Assembly: GCA_944381435.1 (NCBI GenBank)
Contig: CALWLD010000018.1
Coordinates: forward strand, 1 to 47,852
DNA from: an uncultured Clostridia bacterium
GTDB taxonomy: Bacteria; Bacillota; Clostridia; Lachnospirales; CAG-274
DNA: 47,852 nucleotides
Direction: 5' to 3'
The notes beneath the pieces are model-generated. The model was not told the DNA's origin. It worked only from the letters and a program-made list of their open reading frames with translations, and made no database searches. The stretch's first letter is position 1, and each line of letters starts with the position of its first letter. The translations under genes were made by a program, and so were the position numbers. Shown one piece after another: positions 17,826 to 25,917 of the stretch.

Positions 17826-17873
17826 TATATATACGTTATAATTTATTATAACGTATATATAAATCTTTGTCAA
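17826..17873 (-). promoter_or_regulatory. Full-consensus promoter overlapped by a 36-bp palindromic operator
   Basis: On the minus strand TTGACA (complement of 17868-17873), a 17-bp spacer and TATAAT (complement of 17845-17850) match the σA consensus exactly. A palindrome at 17826-17861, with 17-bp arms and only the central TT unpaired, covers the -10 and most of the spacer. A dimeric repressor bound there would block polymerase. It drives the NERD gene and probably the Thr-rich gene. The rest of 17718-17825 shows nothing further. Confidence 0.85.
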
Positions 17874-17894
17874 GTATAATTTTGTATGTATTTT

Positions 17895-18062
17895 TTATAT
17901 ATTTTCCCATTTAACTATATGCTCTGTATTTATAACAAAGCCTTTTATGTAAATATATTGGTCTTCAGATTTTGTTATTTTGCCTTTTAAATCTAAAAAT
18001 CTAACTCCCGAGCTTGTTCTTTCCATAACTTTAATTTTTACATCTCTACTAATCTTTATCAA
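17895..18062 (-). CDS. Small 55-residue protein of unknown function
   Basis: A short frame follows the last TadE-like gene by 12 bp. The deduced sequence is basic in its first half and has an aromatic-rich YIYIKGFVIN stretch; it looks protein-like, and its end (VKWENI) is followed by TAA. An AGGAG site at 18063-18067 directly abuts the TTG used here. The in-frame ATT at 18053 would give a normal nine-base spacing, and an ATG twelve codons in (18026) is the only AUG option. The start is therefore uncertain. It is probably the last gene of the Tad operon. Confidence 0.5.
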   Translation of the reverse strand: MIKISRDVKIKVMERTSSGVRFLDLKGKITKSEDQYIYIKGFVINTEHIVKWENI

Positions 18063-18074
18063 CTCCTATCTTTA

Positions 18075-18653
18075 TTAATATTTAGCCGTATGTTTTGCTT
18101 TTACATTTATAGGTACATTTATGGTGTAATCTTTCCCAAATAAAAATACTGGATATTCAAATACGTAATCAACATTTATCATAAATTTTTGTGTATCACT
18201 TTGTAAAGGTTCATTATTTACATCTACTTGTATGTTAGAAATCCTATATAAATCTTGTTTGTTTTTATCTTGTTTAACAAGTTTTTCATCTTTAAATATA
18301 AGCTTATCATTTGTTATTAAGTTGTTTATAACACTTGTTTCATCATTTATATAGCTTTCATAGAAACCTGTTCCAGTAGGTCTATATCCTCCTGAATAAC
18401 TTTCTCTTGATGTATGATAAAGTTTCGCATAGTTTTCTTGTACAGTTTTTATTGTTGCATCTTCTATCAAATCTCTGCTATTAGTTATAAGTGTAATAGC
18501 TGTTGTTACTACAAAAATTAAGTAAAAAATAGCTATTATTAAAAATAACTTACCTGTACCTAAAATTGTAACACTTGCCCCTTTGTTTTCTTTTAACTTA
18601 TTCTTAAATTTTGATATTGCTTGTATTATTTTTTTCTTTTTGGGTTTTATCAT
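18075..18653 (-). CDS. TadE/TadG-like pseudopilin
   Basis: This 192-residue protein has a Lys-rich N terminus, then KGASVT and a hydrophobic helix (about residues 31-58), then a periplasm-type extracellular domain of mixed β character. The KGAS motif before the helix matches the presumed A24-peptidase cleavage site in the neighbouring TadE protein. TadE/F/G proteins are minor pilins that prime or stabilise Flp pili. It overlaps the upstream TadE gene by four bases (ATGA). The exact TadE/F/G label is not certain. Confidence 0.7.
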   Translation of the reverse strand: MIKPKKKKIIQAISKFKNKLKENKGASVTILGTGKLFLIIAIFYLIFVVTTAITLITNSRDLIEDATIKTVQENYAKLYHTSRESYSGGYRPTGTGFYESYINDETSVINNLITNDKLIFKDEKLVKQDKNKQDLYRISNIQVDVNNEPLQSDTQKFMINVDYVFEYPVFLFGKDYTINVPINVKAKHTAKY

Positions 18654-19054
18654 TTCCAGTACACCTCACCTGTACCTGTTGCACTTTTAACTATTTTCAG
18701 ATTTATATCTAAAAAAGGTATTTTTAATTTATAAGGTAGCTCAACCGTAACGTTTACTTCTTCTAAAAAATCTATTTTTCCTGTTTTATCAAAAGTAACT
18801 TTAGGATTTATACCTATTGATTTTTTTAATGACTCTATTTTTTCATCTGTTGCTTCTCCCACTTCTCCATAAAGTTCGGCAAGCCTTACACTTTCATTTG
18901 CAAACTGCATAACCTGATAGTTCTTATATATCAAATGACTAAAGCCTATTATTGCTGTTATAAATATAAAAAACATAATTATTACAACTGTCATTTCAAT
19001 GGTATTACTAGCACCTTTTGTTTCTATTAATTTATTTTTTAATCTTTTTAACAA
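18650..19054 (-). CDS. TadE-like pseudopilin (DUF4320-like)
   Basis: The 134-residue protein has the typical order of a TadE minor pilin: a basic tip, KGASNTIEMTVVII with the conserved Glu, a membrane helix to about residue 36, and a short extracellular domain ending in TGTGEVYWK. It starts with TTG, preceded by GGAAGAAGGTG. It resembles the DUF4320 group seen in Tad loci of clostridial mobile elements. It should be processed by the A24 peptidase at 23962-24345. Confidence 0.75.
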   Translation of the reverse strand: MLKRLKNKLIETKGASNTIEMTVVIIMFFIFITAIIGFSHLIYKNYQVMQFANESVRLAELYGEVGEATDEKIESLKKSIGINPKVTFDKTGKIDFLEEVNVTVELPYKLKIPFLDINLKIVKSATGTGEVYWK

Positions 19055-19069
19055 TTTATCACCTTCTTC

Positions 19070-19918
19070 CTAAAATTTAGGTATACTTCCCATTATCATA
19101 CCTGTTACACCTATTATAAGAACAACTAAAAATAAACAAATACCGTATTTATTTATTTTATCTGGTAATAAACTAGCTTCTTTTCTTTTTTCATTTATAT
19201 ATATACTTTTAAAAGATGTAACTAATCTTGAAAAATACTCTCTATTGTTTTCTCCACGAGATAAAGCAATAAGCCCTCTACAAACATCTGATAGCATTGC
19301 TGAATTTATCCTGGTTTCTAACTTTTTAAGAGCAGATATTTCATTACTTGTTCTCATTTCAGTTAAGCACCTTTCCAAATGTTTTTTAAATATATCATTT
19401 GTTCTATTTTTAAATGATTCAATTATTCTAACTACATCTGTATCAATAAGTAATTCTTGTTCAATAGTTGTTACAAATCTATATAATTCACTTTCTATAA
19501 GAGTTTTATTGATAGATATTTGATTATAAGGGTATTTTTTATGTTTGTTATATAAATAAAAACTGTATATAAAAATCATAATACTAATTAAAGGGTTTAT
19601 TACTGCTAATAAAATGCCAATTAATAAGTAAAATATTAAATTAGCTAAACCTTCTGCTATATATTCTTCAGGCTTTTCATCTATATTGGCTAAAAATAAG
19701 TTTTTCTCTAATTTTTTTCTTTTTAACTCATCTATTTTTATATAGTTTAATATTTTATAATAAATTTTAGCTTTAAATTCGGTTATAAAATTTTCACTTT
19801 TTGTCTTCGTTTTAAATCTTCTAAAAGGCTTTACATATACACTATCTGGAATTTTAAGACAAAAACATAAAATATTATATATCCCATAACCAAATAAACC
19901 ACCTATTATTAGTTCCAC
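19070..19918 (-). CDS. tadC: Tad pilus platform protein TadC-like
   Basis: The 282-residue inner-membrane protein has an N-terminal hydrophobic segment, a long basic cytoplasmic stretch, a central hydrophobic pair (about residues 92-122) and a C-terminal helix (about 258-278). The cytoplasmic T2SF-like core contains the ELYRFVTTIEQELL and ALSRGENNREYF segments. It sits directly after the TadB-like gene, 21 bp apart, which is the standard tadA-tadB-tadC order. TadB and TadC form the membrane platform on which the TadA ATPase acts. Family-level identity rests mainly on context and topology. Confidence 0.72.
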   Translation of the reverse strand: MELIIGGLFGYGIYNILCFCLKIPDSVYVKPFRRFKTKTKSENFITEFKAKIYYKILNYIKIDELKRKKLEKNLFLANIDEKPEEYIAEGLANLIFYLLIGILLAVINPLISIMIFIYSFYLYNKHKKYPYNQISINKTLIESELYRFVTTIEQELLIDTDVVRIIESFKNRTNDIFKKHLERCLTEMRTSNEISALKKLETRINSAMLSDVCRGLIALSRGENNREYFSRLVTSFKSIYINEKRKEASLLPDKINKYGICLFLVVLIIGVTGMIMGSIPKF

Positions 19919-19939
19919 AGTTAAATTCCTCCTTTTAAA

Positions 19940-20869
19940 TTATTCTTCCAAAGGTTTAACAAGTTTAATTACTCTAAATACTGAATAAAATATTAATGTT
20001 GTTCCTACTGCCAATGAAATTTTACCAATTTCTGTTGTTAAAATTGCTATGAACCAATTTTTATTTATAAGTAATAAAAATGGTATACCTATTACTACCA
20101 TTCCTACCATTGTTAAAAAATCATTTTTAGGCTTTGAAAAAAGCATATCTAATTCATTATTAACTACTTGTAAATCTGATAATTTAGCAACTATTGGATT
20201 TAACACTGTTTTTAATGTATGGTTTGACTGACAACTAATAAGAGCCTCACACCATTCTTTAAATATCTTGTTTTCTATGCTGTTTTGCAATATTTTTAAT
20301 GAATACTCAATATTGGGGTTTATTTGGGTATTTATCAAAAAGTCTTTAAAATATTGCTGTAATGGTGGGTTTATAAAATCTAAGTTTTCTTTTACACTCA
20401 TTATTATATTTTCTGTTCTTAAGTAACTTGTTGTAATTATGCTCATTGCTGTTTCTAGCTCAAGCGTTAATTCTTCCTTGTATAAATTCATTTGTATCTC
20501 CATAACTAAAAATGGGACTAAAAATAAACCTATTGCTAAAATAGGCATTAAATATATATTATTTATAGCAACGCATAAACTAATTCCTGCTAAAGAACAT
20601 ATACAAGCAATAGCAAATATTAAGGGTAATTGTTTCTTTTTGTTTGTAACTTCTAATATGTAACTAACCTTTTTTATTTGTTCAATTATATAGTTTTCTT
20701 TCTTTTTACCTTTTATTATATTAACTTTTTCTTTAATATTAACCTTTTTTTCACTCATAAGGTAGTTTAAACCCTCATTTGTTATACTTAAAAAGTTTAT
20801 ATTTAAAATATTAAAAAGCCCTATTGTTAAAAGAAAAAATATAACTATACCTAATATCCCTTGTATCAT
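19940..20869 (-). CDS. tadB: Tad pilus platform protein TadB-like
   Basis: The 309-residue protein has an N-terminal membrane segment, two adjacent helices at about 83-122, and two C-terminal helices at about 251-300. Between them is a T2SF-like cytoplasmic domain (LELETAMSIITTSYLRTENI, and a NKIFKEWCEALISCQ segment). The start ATG directly follows the stop of tadA, whose last codons carry the GGAGGG ribosome site, so translation is coupled. It is predicted to be the platform partner of TadC. Confidence 0.75.
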   Translation of the reverse strand: MIQGILGIVIFFLLTIGLFNILNINFLSITNEGLNYLMSEKKVNIKEKVNIIKGKKKENYIIEQIKKVSYILEVTNKKKQLPLIFAIACICSLAGISLCVAINNIYLMPILAIGLFLVPFLVMEIQMNLYKEELTLELETAMSIITTSYLRTENIIMSVKENLDFINPPLQQYFKDFLINTQINPNIEYSLKILQNSIENKIFKEWCEALISCQSNHTLKTVLNPIVAKLSDLQVVNNELDMLFSKPKNDFLTMVGMVVIGIPFLLLINKNWFIAILTTEIGKISLAVGTTLIFYSVFRVIKLVKPLEE

Positions 20870-22267
20870 TTATTTTCCCTCCTTTATAAGCTTTTTTAAC
20901 TCATTAGTTGGTATACCGTTATTTCTAAGTCTTTTTGCTAATTTTTCACTAATCCCTCCTATTTTTTTGTGATTACCTATTATAGATATTTTATTATTTT
21001 CAGTATCTATATCCGTTTTTTCTACCTCAAAGTTAAATATAGTGTTAAATCTTATTTTGTCATCATTATCAATATAACCTTCCATTATCTCCATTATTTT
21101 CCTAGATTTATCACTATCTTCAAGTTGCTTTGCAAAAATAACAATAGGAAAGGCTTTTATTATATACTTAAATAACCTTTCGTCGTTTATATTGTTATTA
21201 GATTTTAGCGACAGTGTAAGTATCCTATCATAAGTATCTTCTGCACTATCTGCGTGTACTGTTGTTATTATATTATGTCCTGTTCTACTTGCTTCTTGTG
21301 CAGTATATGCTTCTTTATCACGCATTTCACCAACACATATAACATCAGGATGAAATCTTAATGCTATTTGTAGTAGCTTGTCTTGGTCTACACTAAATTC
21401 TTTATTTTTATTTTCTTTTGTTTTAGTAGAAACAACATTATTTATTATTTCGCCTTTTTCATCTTTTTTTATTAAATCTAGTTCTCTTGAACCACTTTCA
21501 ATAGTATATATTCTTTTGTTGTTAGGTATAGTAGATAGTAACCAGTTTGTTAAAGTTGTTTTTCCACTACCTGTTCCTCCTGCTATACAAACACTAACCC
21601 CATATTTTAGCATAACTTCTAAAAAGTCTAGCATTTCTTCCGTTGCTGTCCCTTTTTCTAAAAATGTTTTAGCGTCAATGTTAGCTGAATTAACATTTCT
21701 TAAACTGAAAGTAACCCCTACTTCTTCATCTACAATAGGTGGTATCATAACTGTTATTCTTCTATTCTTACCTATATCTCCAAGTGCTATTGGTTCTGCA
21801 TCATTTACCCTATTATTTGATATAGCTAGTATTCTTCTAACTACACTTAAGGCTTGTTCTTCATCTTGAAACTTTTCATCTAGTTTTACAATTCTACCAT
21901 CACTAAAGTTTACATAAATACAATCCCAAGAATTACAATTTATTTCTTCTACATTTTCATCAAATATATATTTATTTAAAAATCCAAATTCAAAAGCATC
22001 AGTATATATTTTTTCAACTAACTCATCTGTACTCATATTTTTTACTGCCATAGAATTATCTTGCAAATACTTTTTTGCTCTAATATGTATTTGCTTTTTA
22101 ACTTCATTTTTATTTTCATTATCAAATAAATTTAATATCATATCCGAGAAGTTTTGTGTTAAATAGTCTGTTACCATTTCTAAAGCCTTTTCGTACTCCA
22201 AGACTTTTTTATTTCTAAAATCTACCCTTTGTACCTCTCGTTTTTCATTTTCTTCTAATAAATTCAT
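20870..22267 (-). CDS. tadA: Tad pilus assembly ATPase TadA/CpaF
   Basis: The 465-residue secretion ATPase has an N-terminal domain (CpaF-like, about 20-190) and a RecA-like core. Walker A is GGTGSGKTT at 230-238, Walker B lies in PDVICVGEMRD at 307-317, and the His box TGHNIITTVHAD is at 329-340. The Asp-box position reads YTIESGSREL, with Ser where Asp or Glu is more usual. The enzyme powers polymerisation of Flp pili at the cytoplasmic face. The start overlaps the stop of the CpaE-like gene (TAATG). The similar VirB11 ATPases are an alternative, but the flanking tadB/tadC genes argue for the Tad role. Confidence 0.88.
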   Translation of the reverse strand: MNLLEENEKREVQRVDFRNKKVLEYEKALEMVTDYLTQNFSDMILNLFDNENKNEVKKQIHIRAKKYLQDNSMAVKNMSTDELVEKIYTDAFEFGFLNKYIFDENVEEINCNSWDCIYVNFSDGRIVKLDEKFQDEEQALSVVRRILAISNNRVNDAEPIALGDIGKNRRITVMIPPIVDEEVGVTFSLRNVNSANIDAKTFLEKGTATEEMLDFLEVMLKYGVSVCIAGGTGSGKTTLTNWLLSTIPNNKRIYTIESGSRELDLIKKDEKGEIINNVVSTKTKENKNKEFSVDQDKLLQIALRFHPDVICVGEMRDKEAYTAQEASRTGHNIITTVHADSAEDTYDRILTLSLKSNNNINDERLFKYIIKAFPIVIFAKQLEDSDKSRKIMEIMEGYIDNDDKIRFNTIFNFEVEKTDIDTENNKISIIGNHKKIGGISEKLAKRLRNNGIPTNELKKLIKEGK

Positions 22268-23055
22268 TAAAATATCTCCTTTATAATCTGGTCTATCTCA
22301 CTGTTAAATTTATTGTCTTTTATGTCAAGCAAAATGTTTCCTTTTTCTACAATATCATTTAACTCTTTGCTAAATGACAATTTATAATCATAGTCATTCG
22401 CCTTATTAAAAACTTCCTCATATATGCCACGTTCATCTATTTTATTGATAATTACTATTTCTTTATTTTTGCTTATATCAACAGTATTTAAAAAAGCTTC
22501 GTTACTACTAAAATAACTAGCACTTTTTAAATCTTGAGTGCAAACCTTTACACACATATCTACCTCATTAAAAGCTACTGATGTAAGTTGATTATATATA
22601 AATGTTGTAGAACCATCTATTATTACATAATCAAATTCATTTTTTAACAAGTTTATTAACTGCTTTGCAATGTCCTGACTACATTCAGGGTATTGTGCAT
22701 AATTTTCACAGTTTTTAAACCCTAATAACCCTAAATTATCAAACTTTTTAATTGTTGTTAAATTATTAAAAAGTAAATCGTTTGTTATTTTTATTGGTGT
22801 ATAAAGTGTTCCTAAACTTTCTAATGTATTAAAACTATTGTTAGGAAAAAAACAATTCATCATTGGTGTTATCTCATCTGCATATACTAATGCAATATTT
22901 TTATTTTTGTCTTTTTCTGCAAGTTTTTTTGCTATTATAGTTGATATAATACTTTTTCCTGAATTTATGCTTCCCCATAAAAGTATTGATTTTACCCCTA
23001 AACTTTCTATTATATCGCTTTCTTTTATGATTGGCTTTTTAGGTATTAATCCCAT
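22267..23055 (-). CDS. CpaE/TadZ-like P-loop ATPase
   Basis: This 262-residue MinD/ParA-fold ATPase has a P-loop GSINSGKS at 28-35 and a YVIIDGST segment matching switch/Walker B. The usual KGGxGKT of MinD-type proteins is replaced. CpaE/TadZ localises the Tad machine to its cell position. Family members normally have an N-terminal receiver-like domain, which is missing here; the nearby 24692-25726 gene may supply it. It is 11 bp downstream of the CpaB-like gene and overlaps tadA. A general ParA partition role is the alternative but does not fit the operon. Confidence 0.72.
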   Translation of the reverse strand: MGLIPKKPIIKESDIIESLGVKSILLWGSINSGKSIISTIIAKKLAEKDKNKNIALVYADEITPMMNCFFPNNSFNTLESLGTLYTPIKITNDLLFNNLTTIKKFDNLGLLGFKNCENYAQYPECSQDIAKQLINLLKNEFDYVIIDGSTTFIYNQLTSVAFNEVDMCVKVCTQDLKSASYFSSNEAFLNTVDISKNKEIVIINKIDERGIYEEVFNKANDYDYKLSFSKELNDIVEKGNILLDIKDNKFNSEIDQIIKEIF

Positions 23056-23066
23056 AATATTCCTCC

Positions 23067-23951
23067 TTATTGTACTTTTGTTGTAGTTTGGGTACTATTT
23101 TCTTTTTGTTCTGTAGTTTCTTGATTACTTACTTCAGTTTGTTTTTCTGTACCTACTTGTGTTATTGTATCATTATTTTGTGTTGTATTTTCAGTATCTT
23201 GCTCTGTATTTGTTGTTTCTTCTAAAGGTTCTCCTTTTATTATTTTTCTCTGTTCATCTAAAAGTTTTTGTTTTCTTTCATCATTTCCCCTATGTACTAA
23301 TTGAAAATGTATATCATTTAAACCTTCTGCATTAGCAAGTATTAAACCTTGTTCTTCTGTTACTAAAAGTGTAACTGTGCTACCTATCTTTTTAGCTTCT
23401 TCACTACTTCCTACATCATATCCTGATGTATCAGAAACACTTATTATTTCTACATATCTAAGTTCGCTAGGTATATAAGTTTCTTTTTTTTCTTCTTCAT
23501 TTTCTGTGCTACTTAATATTACAGAAACTATATCTCCACTTTCTAATTTACCACTTAAACCTTTAGCATTGCTTGTAATACTAACAGATATAGCTCTATC
23601 ATCTACATCTAAATTTTCAAGATATGCACTACCATATATTGCTTCTTGGCTTAATTTCTCATTAGTTATATAATCATTAGCTACCATTGATACATTTGCA
23701 TATTTACCAACTACATCTTCTTTATTAGTTATTAAGCCCTTTGTATCTCCTGATAGCTTTTTATATGTTACCATTTCATCTGTTATTTTATCTCCAATAT
23801 CTATATTTTTAGTAGTTACAACTATATTTTTAACATTGCTACCAGCAGATTTAGTATTCATTAATAATATTGAAGTTATTAACGCTAATACTATACAAAA
23901 AATCCCTACTACCATTTTATTTTTTGTAAATTTTCTCAATTTTTCTTTCAT
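23067..23951 (-). CDS. cpaB: CpaB/RcpC-like pilus assembly protein (SAF domain) with Thr-rich tail
   Basis: The 294-residue protein has one N-terminal membrane helix (about 13-31) and a SAF domain (about 42-105, with IDIGDKITDEMVTYKKL). An RcpC-like β-domain follows to about 225 (VSVSITSNAKGLSGKLESGDIVSVIL). The last 50 residues are Thr/Gln/Glu-rich. CpaB members act outside the membrane in Flp pilus assembly. With no secretin in Gram-positives, the long tail may carry the domain through the wall. The tail matches a stretch of the Thr-rich protein at 16052-16684. Confidence 0.82.
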   Translation of the reverse strand: MKEKLRKFTKNKMVVGIFCIVLALITSILLMNTKSAGSNVKNIVVTTKNIDIGDKITDEMVTYKKLSGDTKGLITNKEDVVGKYANVSMVANDYITNEKLSQEAIYGSAYLENLDVDDRAISVSITSNAKGLSGKLESGDIVSVILSSTENEEEKKETYIPSELRYVEIISVSDTSGYDVGSSEEAKKIGSTVTLLVTEEQGLILANAEGLNDIHFQLVHRGNDERKQKLLDEQRKIIKGEPLEETTNTEQDTENTTQNNDTITQVGTEKQTEVSNQETTEQKENSTQTTTKVQ

Positions 23952-23961
23952 AATTTTCTCC

Positions 23962-24345
23962 TTATAAAAAAGTTATTTTTAATAAAAAAGATAAAAATAT
24001 AAAAGGGGCATAAGCTACTTCTACGTTGTATTTTTTTAATATTCTTGTGTATATAGCACATAAAACTTCTGCAATAATATAAAGCTCCATAGTAAAATAA
24101 AATCCTTTTAACATTCCTATTACTCCTATAAGTTTTATATCTCCGCCACCTTTATATCTTTCATCAACAAAAATACATATAATTAATATAAAAATTGAAA
24201 CTAATAATCCTGTTAAATATATTTCCCTATATAAAAGCAAGCCTATTAACAAAGTTAATAGACTTGCTTTATTATGTATTATTTTTTTCTTTATATCAAT
24301 AATTGCTATAATTAACAGAAGTATTAATATAATAAAATCAAACAT
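23962..24345 (-). CDS. tadV: A24-family prepilin peptidase (TadV/CpaA-like)
   Basis: The 127-residue polytopic protein is short for the family but has both catalytic aspartates: D17 in IIDIKKKIIHN and D69 in GGGDIK. The rest is four or five hydrophobic segments. The enzyme should cleave the leaders of the Tad pilin and the TadE-like pseudopilins at the cytoplasmic face. It overlaps its neighbours closely (2-bp gap to the pilin candidate) and belongs to the pilus operon. Confidence 0.82.
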   Translation of the reverse strand: MFDFIILILLLIIAIIDIKKKIIHNKASLLTLLIGLLLYREIYLTGLLVSIFILIICIFVDERYKGGGDIKLIGVIGMLKGFYFTMELYIIAEVLCAIYTRILKKYNVEVAYAPFIFLSFLLKITFL

Positions 24346-24346
24346 T

Positions 24347-24616
24347 TTAACTAAATTTAATAAGATTAAACATTTCTTTCATTTTTTCTCCTAACAACTC
24401 AAACATTTCTGGGAAGAATTTATTTATAAAGTAAATCACAGTACCTACTACTATAAGAGATGCTATTATCCAACCAGTATTTTCAGTTGAATTATTTGCT
24501 CCACTTTCTTCTTGTAATTTTAATTTTACTTTTGACATAAATAAAGTTAAAATTGTTCCTAAAATTGTCATAACTGCTATTACTTTCATATTTATTTTTT
24601 TGTTTAAATTTTTCAT
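24347..24616 (-). CDS. Probable Tad (Flp-like) major pilin
   Basis: The 89-residue protein has two hydrophobic segments (about 11-27 and 47-64) separated by EESGANNSTENTG. The SGAN motif parallels the KGAS cleavage motifs of the two TadE-like proteins, so processing after that Gly would leave a mature subunit of about 50 residues with an N-terminal helix, the size of Flp pilins. It directly precedes the prepilin peptidase and has a strong AGGAGG site, fitting an abundant product. The leader is longer than usual for Flp pilins, so a VirB2-like subunit is an alternative. Confidence 0.6.
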   Translation of the reverse strand: MKNLNKKINMKVIAVMTILGTILTLFMSKVKLKLQEESGANNSTENTGWIIASLIVVGTVIYFINKFFPEMFELLGEKMKEMFNLIKFS

Positions 24617-24691
24617 TTTTATATCCTCCTAAAATTTACATAATTATTTATTTTTTACTTTAACTTAATTTTAATATTTTTTTATTATAAG

Positions 24692-25726
24692 TTAATTACA
24701 ATCATAAGCATTCCCCCTTTCAAAATATGCTTTTATATTGTTTATTTCTTGCAAGATATTATCTTGAAATTTTAATTCTATGTTTTGATTTTTAAAAAAT
24801 AAAATTATATCTTCTTTTTCAAACAATTTATCTACTATACAAGTATTTTTAGATATAATGCCAACTGGCTTTTGATAGTAATAAAATAAGAAAACATCTT
24901 CTTTTAGTTTATCTATTTCTAGTTTTTTTCTTCTTTTCTCATTTATAAATCTATTGGATGTTTCTTCTTTATCAAAAAGTATGTTAATTTTTTCATCTAC
25001 ATCTTCTAATTTTTTAATATTTTCTCTACTTTCTTTAGCCTTTTTTGTTATACTATTATCTAAATCTGTATTGTCATTTTCTTCTAAAAAGTTATCATCA
25101 TACCATCCATTGCTATCCTTTTCTTCTATGTCTGTATTTTTAGGTATATATTCTTCTTTTACAGTAGATTTTTGTTTTTTAGGTTGTTTTTCTTTTTTTA
25201 GCTTTGTTTCTTTAACCTTGTATACTTTTTCTTTTTTGTCTTTGTTTTTTAAGTTTTCTAAAATATTACCTAGAAAGCCTTTTTTCTTTTCTTTAGTTTC
25301 TTCCAGGTTATCTATTTTAAAAGCAAGAGCATTAGCATAGGTATTGTTTTGAGTATGGTCTAGACATATTTCTATCTCTTTTTCTCTGTCTATCTCATCT
25401 ACACTTGTTACAAAGTTGTATATACCTTCTGCAAATAAGTTACCTAAAAGCATATCTCCCTTTTTTCTTTCAAAGCTAACAATAATTATTGTTATTTTAC
25501 TATTGCAAACTTTAAAAGCAGACAAGGTACTTAATATTTCCTTATCTTCATCAACTATATGTTCTAAATCTATGGCTAAATATTCTATATGGTTAAGCTT
25601 GTTCATATTTCGCCTTATATAGTCTGTTAGGCACTTTTCTGTTTCTATTTTTACATCTATACCCAATGTTTTTGCTTCCTCATCAAATATGCTTATATTA
25701 CTATCTGATGAAAAATATAATAACAT
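24692..25726 (-). CDS. Receiver-like N-terminal domain protein, possible split TadZ partner
   Basis: The 344-residue protein is soluble. Residues 1-125 read like a degenerate response-regulator fold: MLLYFSSD, then EYLAIDLEHI, then KITIIIVSFERKKGDMLL with a GIYNFVTS end. Residues about 145-195 are extremely Lys-rich, followed by an acidic linker and a C-terminal 100-residue domain (FLFYYYQKPVGIIS). CpaE/TadZ proteins carry such a pseudo-receiver fused to their ATPase. Here the ATPase gene nearby lacks it, so this may be the detached half plus extra domains. No phosphorylation site can be assigned with confidence. Confidence 0.5.
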   Translation of the reverse strand: MLLYFSSDSNISIFDEEAKTLGIDVKIETEKCLTDYIRRNMNKLNHIEYLAIDLEHIVDEDKEILSTLSAFKVCNSKITIIIVSFERKKGDMLLGNLFAEGIYNFVTSVDEIDREKEIEICLDHTQNNTYANALAFKIDNLEETKEKKKGFLGNILENLKNKDKKEKVYKVKETKLKKEKQPKKQKSTVKEEYIPKNTDIEEKDSNGWYDDNFLEENDNTDLDNSITKKAKESRENIKKLEDVDEKINILFDKEETSNRFINEKRRKKLEIDKLKEDVFLFYYYQKPVGIISKNTCIVDKLFEKEDIILFFKNQNIELKFQDNILQEINNIKAYFERGNAYDCN

Positions 25727-25750
25727 ATCCCTTTCCTCCCTCCTTATTAC

Positions 25751-25909
25751 CTATTGAACTTGCATTTTTTCTAAATCATCTAATATTTCTTTAGGTGGAA
25801 ATGTATTTTGCTCTTTTATATGTATATCTACTTCTTTTTTAGGTTCAAAGTTAAAAAATACAAATATACCTATTACTAACAAAACTAAATAAAATATTAT
25901 TTTTTTCAT
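25751..25909 (-). CDS. Small single-helix membrane protein (52 residues)
   Basis: This short frame has a clear AGGTGA ribosome site that overlaps the stop of the C39 peptidase gene. The product begins MKKIIFYLVLLVIGIFVFF, a signal-anchor helix, followed by a 32-residue outward tail with FPPKE and many Glu/Lys. The stop lies 25 bp before the start of the receiver-like gene. Tight spacing and good translation signals make it a real gene. Function unknown; an accessory of the T4SS or Tad machine is likely from position. Confidence 0.7.
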   Translation of the reverse strand: MKKIIFYLVLLVIGIFVFFNFEPKKEVDIHIKEQNTFPPKEILDDLEKMQVQ

Positions 25910-25917
25910 ATAATCAC

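Noticed and set aside
22267..23055. CpaE-like ATPase as the ParA partner of the ParB-like protein
   Set aside because: It is embedded in the Tad operon, overlaps tadA and lies 18 kb from parB; a pilus role fits better.
24660..24695. 8-bp inverted repeat TTAACTTA/TAAGTTAA before the pilin gene as a terminator
   Set aside because: The stem is only A/T with one G/C pair per arm and has no U run on the minus strand; in this base composition it may be chance.
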